A DNA stretch of 64,000 bases from Heyndrickxia camelliae (lineage in GTDB: Bacteria > Bacillota > Bacilli > Bacillales > Bacillaceae_C), in assembly GCF_002844575.1 (NCBI RefSeq), contig NZ_PIQO01000002.1, positions 186,001 through 250,000 on the forward strand, given 5' to 3'. The notes beneath the pieces are model-generated. The model saw only the letters and a list, made by a program, of their open reading frames with translations, made no database searches and was not told the DNA's origin. Made by a program: the position numbers and the translations under genes. Each line of letters opens with the position of its first letter. Positions within the stretch are counted from its first letter, which is position 1. Below are positions 1-8,910 of this stretch, one piece after another.

Positions 1-340
1 CATTTGTATCTGTCTCTATTGACGTTTCTTGTTGGACAGCACTGACCGATTCCTGCGAATCACCTGATGAGATTCCCGGAGATTCATTGGGAACTTGTTC
101 ATTTTTTTCCCCAATATAACCGATAATTTGGTTCACCGGAATTTCATCATCCACTTCAAAGTATTTTTTTAATAGAAAACCATCCTCATATGACTCTACT
201 TCAATATTGATTTTATCTGTCATGATTTCAAAAAGCGGATCTCCCATTGAAACGGGATCTCCCTCTTCTTTAAACCATTGAAGGAGGGTTCCTACTTCCA
301 TCGTACTGCTAAGCTTCGGCATGAAGATTTCTTTTGCCAT
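1..340 (-). CDS. acoC: E2 component (dihydrolipoamide acyltransferase) of an acetoin/2-oxoacid dehydrogenase, N-terminal part
   Basis: This is the first 113 codons of a gene that runs off the left edge. The reading starts at ATG 340, eight bases after a GGGAGG-type ribosome binding site, and begins MAKEIFMPKLSSTMEVG. It forms a lipoyl domain in which the lysine of the DKI motif (around residue 43) is the expected lipoylation site. It is followed by a low-complexity Ser/Glu/Gln-rich linker typical of swinging-arm E2 proteins. It lies 13 bases after the E1 beta gene, so the three genes form one operon. Acetoin specificity is inferred from the partner E1 subunits; a branched-chain or pyruvate type cannot be excluded without the catalytic domain. 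Confidence 0.85.
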   Translation of the reverse strand, partial: MAKEIFMPKLSSTMEVGTLLQWFKEEGDPVSMGDPLFEIMTDKINIEVESYEDGFLLKKYFEVDDEIPVNQIIGYIGEKNEQVPNESPGISSGDSQESVSAVQQETSIETDTN

Positions 341-353
341 ACTAGTCCCTCCC

Positions 354-1337
354 TTATTTAAACTGAACCGTTTCTTTGACTGCTGCTATAATATCTGCCA
401 CTTGAGGTACTGCTGCCTTTTCTAAGTTCGGATTATATGGAATTGGGATAGGCAGCCCGCCAAGGCGTTTGATTGGTGCATCCAAATAATCAAATGCTTC
501 GCTTTCTGCAATAACACTGGCGATTTCACCGCCAAATCCGCCTCTCTTTACCGCTTCATGTACAACTATTACGCGTCCAGTCTTTTTCACAGATTCGATA
601 ATGGTTTCTTCATCAAGTGGGACAAGAGTTCGCGGATCAACTATCTCAATATCGATTCCCTCTTTTTCTAAAACCTCGGCCGCTTCTAAGGCTTTATGAA
701 CCATGATAGAAGTAGCAACAATCGTTACATCCTTCCCTTTTCTCTTAATATCAGCCTTTCCTAATGGAATCGAATATTGTTCTTCTGGTACATACCCTTT
801 TGTTTTATATAGAAGCTTATGTTCGTAAAAGATTACCGGGTTATCATCATCCATAGCTGCTTTTAACAATCCTTTTGCATCATAAGCAGTAGAAGGTTGA
901 ACGACCTTTAATCCAGGAATATGAGCTACCCATGCTTCTAAGCTTTGGGAATGCTGAGCTGCAGCACCCGTTCCGGAACCTGCAGGAGTTCTAAGCACCA
1001 TTGGAACCTTTCCTTTTCCCCCATACATATAACGTAGCTTCGCTGCTTGGTTTACTAGATTATCCATTGCAATCGTGATGAAATCAGAAAATTGAAGTTC
1101 CAGGATTGGTCTCATACCTGTTAGCGCTGCACCTACTGCTCCCCCGGCTATCGCTGCTTCGGAGATTGGTGTATTCCGTACGCGTTCGGGACCAAATTCT
1201 TCAATCATGCCGCGGGTTACACCAAATGCTCCTCCATAGACACCGATATCTTCTCCTAGAAGGAAAACATCCTCGTTCTTTCTCATTTCCTGGCTCATCG
1301 CTTCTCTTACTGATTCTAAATAGCTGATTTCTCTCAT
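354..1337 (-). CDS. acoB: E1 beta subunit, acetoin/2-oxoacid dehydrogenase
   Basis: The 327-residue protein matches the beta subunit of heterotetrameric thiamine-diphosphate dehydrogenases over its full length. It has the N-terminal pyrimidine-binding domain ([16 protein letters not shown] near residue 28, [12 protein letters not shown] near 54) and the C-terminal transketolase-type domain ([12 protein letters not shown] near 235, [11 protein letters not shown] near 260). With the alpha subunit it decarboxylates the 2-oxo substrate or cleaves acetoin and passes the acyl group to the lipoyl arm of E2. It sits 15 bases downstream of the alpha gene and just upstream of E2, in the acoABC gene order. 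Acetoin is the best guess; the 2-oxoacid alternative remains open. Confidence 0.88.
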   Translation of the reverse strand: MREISYLESVREAMSQEMRKNEDVFLLGEDIGVYGGAFGVTRGMIEEFGPERVRNTPISEAAIAGGAVGAALTGMRPILELQFSDFITIAMDNLVNQAAKLRYMYGGKGKVPMVLRTPAGSGTGAAAQHSQSLEAWVAHIPGLKVVQPSTAYDAKGLLKAAMDDDNPVIFYEHKLLYKTKGYVPEEQYSIPLGKADIKRKGKDVTIVATSIMVHKALEAAEVLEKEGIDIEIVDPRTLVPLDEETIIESVKKTGRVIVVHEAVKRGGFGGEIASVIAESEAFDYLDAPIKRLGGLPIPIPYNPNLEKAAVPQVADIIAAVKETVQFK

Positions 1338-1352
1338 GACTTTTTCTCCTCC

Positions 1353-2339
1353 TTATGCATAAACGTCCTCTAATAACGAATCGATGGATGGTTCCGGGCT
1401 ATTTTCTGCAAATTTCACAGCTTCTTCAATTTCTTGCTTTGCTTCTGCCTGAAGCTGAGAAGCTTTTTCTTCTGTCAGCAATCCCTCTTGAATTAATAAC
1501 TCCTTATATTTCTTTATGGAGTCCTTTTTTCTCCACTCTTCTTCTTCTTCTCGAGTCCGATATTTCTTTGCATCGCTCTTTGAATGACCTTTCCAGCGGT
1601 ATGTTTTCGCTTCTAGTAGAGTCGGACCGTTTCCCTGTCTTGCATTTTCAACTGCATCATATACAGTATTCATAATCTCTATCATATCGGTTCCATCTAT
1701 GACCTTTCCCGGAATCCCATAGCCGCCAGCACGATCAGCTATGTTTTCGATGTTCGTCATTTCTTTTACTGACCCGCTCATGCCATATTGGTTATTTTCA
1801 CAAAGGAATACAACAGGTAATTTCCAAATAGATGCTAGATTAATAGCTTCATGGAAGCTTCCTTCATTGCTTGCTCCATCTCCAAAGTAGCAAAGAACAA
1901 CATACCCTTGGTTCTTCATTTTCGATGTAAGTGCAGCTCCAACAGCTAGCGGGATTCCTCCGCCAACAATTCCGTTCGCGCCGAGATTTCCCTTATCCAC
2001 ATCTGCTATGTGCATGGAGCCTCCTTTTCCTTTACAGTATCCTGTTTCTTTTCCAAATAGCTCAGCCATCATGCGGTTTACGTCTGCCCCTTTGGAAATA
2101 CAATGACCATGCCCACGATGAGTACTTGTAATTTTATCTATTTCTTGAAGGGCCGCGATTGCACCTGCAGCTGTAGCTTCTTGGCCAACACATAAATGTG
2201 TAGTTCCATGAATCATCCCTTTTGCAAAAAATTGATCCACTTTTTCGTCAAAATAACGGATTAGCCACATTTCCTTATATAAGTTCACCAGCTTTTCGTT
2301 TGTAATATGGGGTGGTGTTTTTACTGTGCTTAACATCAT
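1353..2339 (-). CDS. acoA: E1 alpha subunit, acetoin/2-oxoacid dehydrogenase
   Basis: The 328-residue E1 alpha protein carries the thiamine-diphosphate motif as GDG at 153-155 followed about 27 residues later by ENN. It also has the family signature THRGHGHCISKGAD near 73 and KGGSMHIAD near 105. These segments read like AcoA proteins of bacilli rather than PdhA, which is why the acetoin assignment is preferred. The ATG at 2339 has GGAGG seven bases upstream. It is the first gene of the operon, and a sigma-A-like promoter lies about 50-80 bases upstream, so a sigma-54 promoter as in B. subtilis acoABCL is not evident here. The upstream gap is filled by tandem 157-bp repeats. Confidence 0.88.
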   Translation of the reverse strand: MMLSTVKTPPHITNEKLVNLYKEMWLIRYFDEKVDQFFAKGMIHGTTHLCVGQEATAAGAIAALQEIDKITSTHRGHGHCISKGADVNRMMAELFGKETGYCKGKGGSMHIADVDKGNLGANGIVGGGIPLAVGAALTSKMKNQGYVVLCYFGDGASNEGSFHEAINLASIWKLPVVFLCENNQYGMSGSVKEMTNIENIADRAGGYGIPGKVIDGTDMIEIMNTVYDAVENARQGNGPTLLEAKTYRWKGHSKSDAKKYRTREEEEEWRKKDSIKKYKELLIQEGLLTEEKASQLQAEAKQEIEEAVKFAENSPEPSIDSLLEDVYA

Positions 2340-2388
2340 GATACAGCCTCCTTCTTTACATTTGTTCTATATAGTTACATTTGTAAAT

Positions 2389-2417
2389 ATCGTAATACCA
2401 TTTTATCCATTCGTCAA
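2389..2417 (-). promoter_or_regulatory. Sigma-A-like promoter of the E1 alpha-E1 beta-E2 operon
   Basis: On the minus strand TTGACG (2412-2417) is followed after 17 bases by TACGAT (2389-2394), 50 bases before the ATG. Between promoter and start lie two direct copies of TTACATTTGT (plus strand 2356-2365 and 2375-2384), which could be an operator. Seen by eye only; there is no expression evidence. Confidence 0.45.
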
Positions 2418-2448
2418 GAGATTGGTGCAAATTTTTTGATAATTACAA

Positions 2449-3390
2449 GAAAAGCGTAAGCGACTTGTTCATCGGCGTATGGGTTTCGGAGTCTCCGACG
2501 GAGATAAAGGAAACACAGTGAGGTATTTCACGAACTGATGTTGACTTATCGTCGGGAGGAGACGGAGAAATCCACTAGCCGATAGGCGCTGCAGCTAGAC
2601 ATTCAGAAAAGCGTAAGCGACTTGTTCATCGGCGTATGGGTTTCGGAGTCTCCGACGGAGATAAAGGAAACACAGTGAGGTATTTCACGAACTGATGTTG
2701 ACTTATCGTCGGGAGGAGACGGAGAAATCCACTAGCCGATAGGCGCTGCAGCTAGACATTCAGAAAAGCGTAAGCGACTTGTTCATCGGCGTATGGGTTT
2801 CGGAGTCTCCGACGGAGATAAAGGAAACACAGTGAGGTATTTCACGAACTGATGTTGACTTATCGTCGGGAGGAGACGGAGAAATCCACTAGCCGATAGG
2901 CGCTGCAGCTAGACATTCAGAAAAGCGTAAGCGACTTGTTCATCGGCGTATGGGTTTCGGAGTCTCCGACGGAGATAAAGGAAACACAGTGAGGTATTTC
3001 ACGAACTGATGTTGACTTATCGTCGGGAGGAGACGGAGAAATCCACTAGCCGATAGGCGCTGCAGCTAGACATTCAGAAAAGCGTAAGCGACTTGTTCAT
3101 CGGCGTATGGGTTTCGGAGTCTCCGACGGAGATAAAGGAAACACAGTGAGGTATTTCACGAACTGATGTTGACTTATCGTCGGGAGGAGACGGAGAAATC
3201 CACTAGCCGATAGGCGCTGCAGCTAGACATTCAGAAAAGCGTAAGCGACTTGTTCATCGGCGTATGGGTTTCGGAGTCTCCGACGGAGATAATGGAAACA
3301 CAGTGAGGTATTTCACGAACTGATGTTGACTTATCGTCGGGAGGAGACGGAGAAATCCACTAGCCGATAGGCAGCCAATTAGAAAGGCAG
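2449..3390. repeat. Six tandem copies of a 157-bp unit
   Basis: Copies begin at 2449, 2606, 2763, 2920, 3077 and 3234, exactly 157 bases apart. The first five look identical. The sixth has one visible change (AATGG for AAAGG at about 3292) and a diverged end. Each unit contains the 13-base palindrome TCGGAGTCTCCGA (2486-2498 in copy 1) and an outer pair ATCGGC/GCCGAT that would close a stem. 157 is not a multiple of three and no long frame is open across it. A single diverged copy at 5571 shows the unit is an interspersed element that was amplified here. Confidence 0.95.
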
Positions 3391-3510
3391 AAAGCGCCTT
3401 GGTCATTGGCGTACGGGATGAGTGAGATTATGGTGCAATTTTAAATGTATGTTTTACCCACAGGGAAGAACGTAGAAAACCGCTGCCAATAGGCGCCGCA
3501 GACAGAAACT
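3390..3510. repeat. Degenerate terminal copy of the 157-bp element
   Basis: After the sixth unit the sequence keeps the edges of the element (GAAAGCGCCTTGGTCATTGGCG at the left, trimmed here to the recognisable start, and CCGCTGCCAATAGGCGCCGC at the right), while the middle is unrelated or rearranged. It reads as an older member of the same family or a different subfamily abutting the array. Confidence 0.6.
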
Positions 3511-3534
3511 AATATTTTTTCCTTCTTTTAATCC

Positions 3535-3590
3535 AAAATAAAAAGCTCCTAAAATCAGTTAATAGGACTCTATCTGATAAAAGGAGCATT
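3535..3590 (-). terminator. Rho-independent terminator of the IIA gene
   Basis: On the minus strand GCTCCTTTTATCAG pairs with CTGATTTTAGGAGC across a short loop, followed by TTTTTATTTT. It begins about 15 bases after the IIA stop codon. Confidence 0.8.
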
Positions 3591-3603
3591 GATACTGCTA
3601 TGT

Positions 3604-3957
3604 TTATTTGATTGATATGATGGTTCCCTCTTTAATAGTTGGGAAACGGGATGGACTTGCAAAGACTGCCCCAGGAAGTACCTCACCCTCGTGCTCTTGA
3701 AAATAAATAGAAATATGCCCTAACTCTTTAAAGTTTTGGTTGGCAAGAGATCCAACTGCGGTTATGGTAAATGTTTCATCATCAAAAGTCAGAGTTCCTC
3801 CTACTTTTAATGGTTCTTCGCCAAGTTCGTTGAATGCATGAATTACCGAGATCTCTCTTAATTCTGCTGGGGCACTTGGTCCAAATAAAATCACTATTTT
3901 ATCCTCTTGAAAGGATGGAACTAGTATACCAATTTCTTGTACGGTTGATTGTGTCAT
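3604..3957 (-). CDS. PTS glucitol/sorbitol-type IIA component
   Basis: A 117-residue protein of the glucitol/sorbitol IIA family, the cytosolic phospho-carrier between HPr and IIB. The start is set at ATG 3957, which has GGAGG eight bases upstream. An upstream in-frame start at 4035 lacks a binding site and would add 26 unlike residues. The family histidine is in the segment SVIHAFNELGEEPLKVGG. The gene follows the SAF-domain dehydrogenase and is separated from its IIC/IIBC partners by the regulator gene and a repeat, which is an unusual order. Confidence 0.85.
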   Translation of the reverse strand: MTQSTVQEIGILVPSFQEDKIVILFGPSAPAELREISVIHAFNELGEEPLKVGGTLTFDDETFTITAVGSLANQNFKELGHISIYFQEHEGEVLPGAVFASPSRFPTIKEGTIISIK

Positions 3958-4055
3958 CGTTTTTACCTCCAAAGCATCACACGGAAAGGGCAGTGGAGAT
4001 GGCATCTTATAATAGTTTTCTAACCCCTCCCGCAAATAGTTATCTCAATATTTGT

Positions 4056-5336
4056 TTACAATTTTACAAGTTGGCTATTATTAGAAATAGATGTTGGAAA
4101 AAGTTGATCTTGAAGCGCTCTTAATTTCCAAACAGTAGTAGATGTATCTAATTCAACATCATCCAATGTTAAAAATTGACCTAGCGAGATATCTCTCTTC
4201 GCAATAATATTGCCGCTGATTAATCCAATTGGAATATGTCCGTTACTCTTCATGTCAGCGTTTGTTTCAAGTACGCCTCGCACAGAATAGCCACCGATAC
4301 CATCTACTTTTTCCCCAGCCTTGATATCACGCTTTGCTACTGCAACGGTTTCAGCTACTGGTGCTCCAAGCGGCTGTATGGAAGAATCATGTTGAAGTAC
4401 TGCCTTTGCAATTGTAATAGGAGTTTCCAAGCTTGCTAGATGGTATGGGCGATAGAGTACATAATGCGGACCTTTACCGACCTTTAAATATCTAAGTTCG
4501 TCATCAACAGGAGCTAAGTCGCTTTTTACAATAACGAATACACCGGGTGCCAAACCTTTTACATATTCAACAACACCAAAGTTTTCTAGTACACCACCGT
4601 TTTCGATAAGGTTAAGCTTATCTGCTACCGTTTCAAGGTTTGCTTCTACCCCATGCATTCCTACTTTATCAGGTATTAGTCCTGTTGCATTGCTTAAGAG
4701 GTTCATCTCCGCCATCGTCTTAGTTCCGTCTTGGAAAGCAGCTAGCATATGTGCACTCATATGTTTTTGTTTGGCTTCAGCAGCACAGATATCAGGGTTA
4801 GAGGTAGGAATAAATGGATTGTTTTTCCCTTTCCCAGCTACTAGTACTTCCAGTCCCATCGTTTTAGCAAATTCGTATAATTCAAGAGTTGCGGCAGGCT
4901 CATCACCAGCAGAACCGGTGTAGACTAATCCGGCATTGGTGAAGAATTGATGCATAATGGATCCAATTGTTATATCTACCTCTACATTTAGTAAAACGAT
5001 ATGTTTTTTCGATCTTAATGCTTCAAGGGAAATATTCGCTCCAACCTCTGGCACTCCTGTTGCATCCACAATTACCTCTACATTTTGTGATTGAATCACT
5101 TTACGGTAGTCTGTTGTGACCACCATTACCTCTTTTCTAGCGGCCTGTGAGTTATAGAAATTTTGCGCTCTTTCTGCAGCTTCAAGATTCATATCACATA
5201 TTCCAGTAACACACATTCCAGGAATTTTGGATATTTGCGCAATCATTCCAAACCCCATTTGCCCTGCACCTATAACACCCACCTTGATTGGGTTATTTTC
5301 TTTTTCACGTTGTAAAAGTTGTTGATAAATTGACAT
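4056..5336 (-). CDS. SAF-domain NAD(P)-dependent dehydrogenase, homoserine-dehydrogenase-like (COG4091 type)
   Basis: The 426-residue protein has an N-terminal Rossmann fold (VGVIGAGQMGFGM from residue 19), a middle part with DATGVPEVGA near 112 and GSAGDEPAATLELYEFAKTMGLEV near 161, and a C-terminal SAF-like domain (LGAPVAETVAVAKRDIKAGE to about 400). This is the predicted homoserine-dehydrogenase family with an SAF tail. Some members sit in sugar-alcohol operons, but the substrate is not established to my knowledge. Here it lies directly upstream of PTS IIA and has its own promoter with operator-like repeats. I infer that it acts on the phosphorylated polyol imported by the PTS, in place of the sorbitol-6-phosphate dehydrogenase that is absent from the window. 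Confidence 0.7.
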   Translation of the reverse strand: MSIYQQLLQREKENNPIKVGVIGAGQMGFGMIAQISKIPGMCVTGICDMNLEAAERAQNFYNSQAARKEVMVVTTDYRKVIQSQNVEVIVDATGVPEVGANISLEALRSKKHIVLLNVEVDITIGSIMHQFFTNAGLVYTGSAGDEPAATLELYEFAKTMGLEVLVAGKGKNNPFIPTSNPDICAAEAKQKHMSAHMLAAFQDGTKTMAEMNLLSNATGLIPDKVGMHGVEANLETVADKLNLIENGGVLENFGVVEYVKGLAPGVFVIVKSDLAPVDDELRYLKVGKGPHYVLYRPYHLASLETPITIAKAVLQHDSSIQPLGAPVAETVAVAKRDIKAGEKVDGIGGYSVRGVLETNADMKSNGHIPIGLISGNIIAKRDISLGQFLTLDDVELDTSTTVWKLRALQDQLFPTSISNNSQLVKL

Positions 5337-5399
5337 TTGCTAATCCTCCTCACCCATTTTTCTCTACAAAACAATTCGTTTATATAGGAAAAATTAATT

Positions 5400-5516
5400 T
5401 AGAAAAATAACAAATGATATGAAGAGTGGCAAAATTCATTTTAAATTATCATTTGTCACAACTTGTGTCATTTGTTAATATGCTTTCAGTTTAATCAATA
5501 ATGAAAGGGCTGTCAA
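5400..5516 (-). promoter_or_regulatory. Promoter and operator cluster of the SAF-dehydrogenase/IIA operon
   Basis: TTGACA (minus strand, 5511-5516) and TAAACT (5488-5493) are 17 bases apart. Just downstream are an imperfect palindrome TGTCACAACTTGTGTCA (5455-5471) and further CATTTGT-type half sites, at 5409-5418 (AACAAATGAT, inverted) and 5448-5458 (ATCATTTGTCA). They are candidate sites for the neighbouring SorC-family regulator acting as a roadblock or repressor site. Confidence 0.5.
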
Positions 5517-5570
5517 CACAGAACTTTCTAAAAATTCAGCACTGAAAACATTTTAGTAATAAAGTACTAA

Positions 5571-5757
5571 GAAAAGCGCAAGCGACTTGCTCATCGGCGT
5601 ATGGTTGAGTGAAATTAGCACCTCAAATTTCACCTGCGGAGTCTTCGACTGAGATAAAGGAAACACAGTGATGTAGTTCAGGAACTGATGTTGACTTATC
5701 GTAGGGAGAAGACGGAGAAATCCACTAGCCGATAGGCAGTGAAGCTAGACAAGAAAA
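5571..5757. repeat. Dispersed single copy of the 157-bp element
   Basis: It begins GAAAAGCGCAAGCGACTTG and ends CCGATAGGCAGTGAAGCTAG like the tandem units. It has about 25 extra bases near the left third (GAGTGAAATTAGCACCTC region) and scattered substitutions. It lies between two convergently related polyol genes and occupies most of the 450-bp gap between the regulator and the dehydrogenase. Confidence 0.85.
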
Positions 5758-5789
5758 GCCGCAAGTATTATCTTTGCAGCTTTTTCTTT

Positions 5790-6728
5790 CTATCCTACTA
5801 AAGCTTGACCAGTTACCTCGTCGGTTACTAATACATGTATAAGATTGCCTTCTAACGCTGCTTTAATGGCATTTACCTTTTCTAACCCCGAAGCCACTCC
5901 AATTACAAGCGGAATCTTTTTCAAAACATCTATTTCCATCGCAATCACCCGCTCATTCCATGAATTTGGAATGGATTTTCCAAACTTATCGATAAAGTTG
6001 TAACAAATATCTCCGACAATCCCTCCATCTTGCGTAATTTCTTGATGGCTGGATCCAAGATACGATTTCACCATAGTAGAATGCTCAGGGCTGCCTCCGA
6101 TCCCTACCACGGCAATACTCGACTTCTCCGCTAGATCCAGTATTTTTCTTATGGAAGGCTGTCTTATTAAAACTTCTTTTGCTTCCTTGGAATCCACCAT
6201 TACAGGAACATGAAGAAGCTTATAATTTGCTTGAAGAGCATCGCCAATTTTGGCTACTAAGGAATTAGCATGGATATCTACTCTTTCATCTCCAACCCCG
6301 CCAACAAGGGGAACGATTGTCACGGATGGATATGGCTGTGGGGAATTTAAAGACTTAGCGACTTCATGTAAGGTTGTGCCTGAGGAAATCCCAATAATTT
6401 GACCATCCTTCATCATTCTTAATAAATATTGCGCCGCAGCTTCTCCAAGCTGTTTTTTCGATGATTCCAACCCAACACTATCGATACAAACGACTTCCCG
6501 TAAACCATATAGTCTTTCAATCTTTCGCTCTAGTAGACGATATTGCGGATCATGTTCATCATGAATGGTAATCTCGACAATACCTAATTCCCTTGCTGTT
6601 GTTAAATATTTAGAAATTAGGGAACGGCTAACACCGATTTTATCTGCAATTTCTGACTGTGTAGCACCTTCTTCATAATACATTTGGGCTACCTTAATTA
6701 GGATTCTTCTATTCTCTTGTAGAGCCAT
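5790..6728 (-). CDS. SorC/DeoR-family sugar-responsive transcriptional regulator
   Basis: A 312-residue regulator with an N-terminal winged helix (EEGATQSEIADKIGVSRSLISKYLTTARELGIVEI, about 17-55) and a large C-terminal sugar-phosphate-binding domain. The latter has the IGISSGTT and PLVGGVGD signatures typical of the SorC family. The start is placed at ATG 6728, seven bases after AAAGGAT; the upstream extension of 20 residues is hydrophobic and lacks a ribosome binding site. It is encoded 104 bases after the IIBC gene in the same direction, so it probably senses the phosphorylated polyol and controls both flanking PTS transcription units. Confidence 0.88.
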   Translation of the reverse strand: MALQENRRILIKVAQMYYEEGATQSEIADKIGVSRSLISKYLTTARELGIVEITIHDEHDPQYRLLERKIERLYGLREVVCIDSVGLESSKKQLGEAAAQYLLRMMKDGQIIGISSGTTLHEVAKSLNSPQPYPSVTIVPLVGGVGDERVDIHANSLVAKIGDALQANYKLLHVPVMVDSKEAKEVLIRQPSIRKILDLAEKSSIAVVGIGGSPEHSTMVKSYLGSSHQEITQDGGIVGDICYNFIDKFGKSIPNSWNERVIAMEIDVLKKIPLVIGVASGLEKVNAIKAALEGNLIHVLVTDEVTGQALVG

Positions 6729-6832
6729 ATTTCTTATCCTTTCTTTAAAACAAATGAAATCGATTATAAAGATGAATAAACTATGCATATAAGCAGCGAG
6801 ATAGAACTAGCTGATATGCATAGCCTGAAGTT

Positions 6833-7843
6833 TTAAAACATGCCGAAGCTGGCGAAATAAGCAATAATAACCGATAATACTCCCGTAATGAGACGACTAT
6901 ATAAAATCGCTGGTACACCATATTGGACTGTTTCCGGCTTTGCCTCTCCTAATGATAAACCAACTGGGATAAAATCACACCCTACTTGACCATTGATTGC
7001 GAATAAAGCCGGCAATGCAAACTGCGGTGGTATATGACCTAATGCAATTTGGCTACCAATTAATACTCCAATTACCTGTGCAATTACAGCCCCTGGGCCA
7101 AGCACTGGAGATAGGAATGGTAAAGTACATATGATAACGATAATTAATAATCCCCAAAGTGATCCGGCAAGCGGTGATAATGAATGCGCGATTAAATTCC
7201 CGATACCGGTATAATTAATAATTCCGATTAGTAAACTGACAAACGCCATGAACGGAATGATATTTTTAATTAGCATGTCAACCGAATCACGTCCGGCTTG
7301 ATAAAAAGTTCCCGTAACCTTTCCAATTCCTCTGGAGAACTTTGTTAAGAAGTTATCACTCGTATTTTGATTTTCCTTTTTGAGTTGATTATATTCCTTT
7401 TTAAATGCCTCTTTATCCTTTACATTAAATTTCGATTCTGTTGCTTCTTGTGCTCCTGCTGCTTCGGTATACCCTTCTGCAAGGGATACCTGCTTTTCCG
7501 TAACTCCGGAAACGAAGATATCTTCTGTTATATGCTTAGCAAGCGGTCCAGATGGAGATGATGCAAGAATATCAATAGTAGGAATTCGTTTCATAGGGTA
7601 TAGACCGATTCTTGCTGTACCGCCACAATCGATTACAACACACATCATTTCATCTTCTGGTACCGAATTTTTGAAGCCATCAATGGCTTCTCCACCTGTT
7701 AATTCTGCTATTTTTCCTGCAACCGGATGAATGCCTCCACCTGTTATCGAAACAACCTTTGTTTTTTTCCCTTTTGGTTCAATATGAAGACCTACTCCCC
7801 ATCCACCTGGTCCTTTCGATACGAATACAGCTTGATAGCTCAT
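6833..7843 (-). CDS. PTS glucitol/sorbitol-type IIBC component
   Basis: A 336-residue fusion of a IIB domain and a membrane domain. IIB occupies roughly residues 1-110. The phosphorylation cysteine is most likely C73 in [15 protein letters not shown], although C68 is nearby. A charged linker (about 125-160) is followed by a membrane part with about five helices. ATG 7843 has AAGGAGG nine bases upstream and lies 14 bases after the IIC stop, in an operon GutM-IIC-IIBC. It would transport and phosphorylate a hexitol or a shorter polyol; the real substrate is not shown by the sequence. Confidence 0.9.
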   Translation of the reverse strand: MSYQAVFVSKGPGGWGVGLHIEPKGKKTKVVSITGGGIHPVAGKIAELTGGEAIDGFKNSVPEDEMMCVVIDCGGTARIGLYPMKRIPTIDILASSPSGPLAKHITEDIFVSGVTEKQVSLAEGYTEAAGAQEATESKFNVKDKEAFKKEYNQLKKENQNTSDNFLTKFSRGIGKVTGTFYQAGRDSVDMLIKNIIPFMAFVSLLIGIINYTGIGNLIAHSLSPLAGSLWGLLIIVIICTLPFLSPVLGPGAVIAQVIGVLIGSQIALGHIPPQFALPALFAINGQVGCDFIPVGLSLGEAKPETVQYGVPAILYSRLITGVLSVIIAYFASFGMF

Positions 7844-7857
7844 TCATATTCCCCTCC

Positions 7858-8388
7858 TTATTCTGACTTTGCTTCCATTCTTTTTGCTATATATTTTGTG
7901 ATTAATTCCGTAATAATTCCGCGTAATAGTATGACGACAATACCTACAATAAAATAACGTACTGCCAATTCAGACATCGAATAGCCTGCTTGCTTAATAC
8001 CATTAGCAATCCCAAGGTACACAAACAATTCTCCTGCGTTTGCATATGGGAAGAAGGATGTAACCGGATGAACAAAGGACACAGCCGAATCATAGAAAGC
8101 GGGTTTTTGTTTTTCCGGTAAAAAGCGACCAAATGTATATGCCATTGGATTTGTTAAGATTAATACAGAAAGTATTGGCATTAAAGTATACCTTAGCAAC
8201 ATGTATTTCGAGGCAAATTGAATTGCTCGATTTACTCTTTCTTCACCAATAAATTTCATCACTGCATAGGTAAAGGTTAAAAGTACAACCAATGTTGGAA
8301 TAATTCCTGTTACCAGACCCATAAACTGCTTCCCGCCAGCATCAAACATTCCGATAAAGTGCTCTCCCAACCATTTAATCCAATCCAT
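7858..8388 (-). CDS. PTS glucitol/sorbitol-type IIC component
   Basis: A 176-residue membrane protein of the glucitol IIC family, with the typical HFIGMFDAGGKQFMGLVTGIIPTLVVLLTF opening and the segment FVHPVTSFFPYANAGELFVYLGIANGI (trimmed motif: PVTSFFPYANAGE). It has about four membrane helices and, with the C part of IIBC, forms the channel. It lies 15 bases after the GutM gene. Confidence 0.9.
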   Translation of the reverse strand: MDWIKWLGEHFIGMFDAGGKQFMGLVTGIIPTLVVLLTFTYAVMKFIGEERVNRAIQFASKYMLLRYTLMPILSVLILTNPMAYTFGRFLPEKQKPAFYDSAVSFVHPVTSFFPYANAGELFVYLGIANGIKQAGYSMSELAVRYFIVGIVVILLRGIITELITKYIAKRMEAKSE

Positions 8389-8403
8389 TCTCCATACCCC
8401 TTT

Positions 8404-8832
8404 CTAAGAACCTATTGATATATTTTGTTTTGAAATATTGATAATTGCATTTTCCCCTGCCTTTAAAAGTGCTTTGCCAAAAGCCGGAATCTTGTTCCCT
8501 TTTTTCTTTACAGCAAAATTCTCGTTCACATCATTCAATATGGATCCAACATGCTGTCCTTTATACTGTTCCATTTCTTTAAACTTTGATAAGATGGTGA
8601 TTCCTTTTAACATGTGGCACTCATGTACAATATAATCTTTATCTACTACAAGAACAGCAATTGCGCCTGGACGGAACTTGTTCCGCTCCATGCCAGAAAA
8701 CATGTAAAATCCATCATCCCCTTTGTAACCGCCTACAATTCTATCAATGCTTCTCCGATAATATCTAATTTGAATAAGTGAGAACGCATATTGCGCAACT
8801 AGTATCGCACAAGCAATAATAGCAATTTTCAT
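8404..8832 (-). CDS. gutM: GutM-like protein of a glucitol-type PTS operon
   Basis: The 142-residue protein matches the GutM family: an N-terminal membrane anchor (MKIAIIACAILVAQYAFSL) followed by a basic and compact soluble part with KGDDGFYMFSGMERNKFRPGAIAVLVVD (from about residue 37). GutM was described as an activator of the E. coli glucitol operon, though its mechanism is poorly defined and the membrane anchor argues against a classical DNA-binding factor. The start is placed at ATG 8832, with GGAGGT six bases upstream; a GTG at 8856 overlaps the ribosome binding site region. It is the first gene of the operon. Confidence 0.82.
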   Translation of the reverse strand: MKIAIIACAILVAQYAFSLIQIRYYRRSIDRIVGGYKGDDGFYMFSGMERNKFRPGAIAVLVVDKDYIVHECHMLKGITILSKFKEMEQYKGQHVGSILNDVNENFAVKKKGNKIPAFGKALLKAGENAIINISKQNISIGS

Positions 8833-8862
8833 GACGACCACCTCCTCTTTTTTCACCAGTAA

Positions 8863-8876
8863 TTTTAAGCGCTTTC
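8863..8876 (-). promoter_or_regulatory. Candidate cre site upstream of gutM
   Basis: Minus strand TGAAAGCGCTTAAA matches the CcpA consensus TGWNANCGNTNWCA except at the second-last position. It lies about 30 bases upstream of the start codon. Confidence 0.45.
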
Positions 8877-8910
8877 ATTTTCTGGATATATTAATCTGCC
8901 ACGTACTAGG

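Noticed and set aside
2340-2450. Sigma-54 promoter with AcoR sites as in B. subtilis acoABCL.
   Set aside because: No GG-N10-GC element was found at a fitting place; a sigma-A-like promoter is visible instead.
2449-3390. CRISPR array.
   Set aside because: The period is 157 with the whole unit repeated and no unique spacers. It is a tandem repeat.
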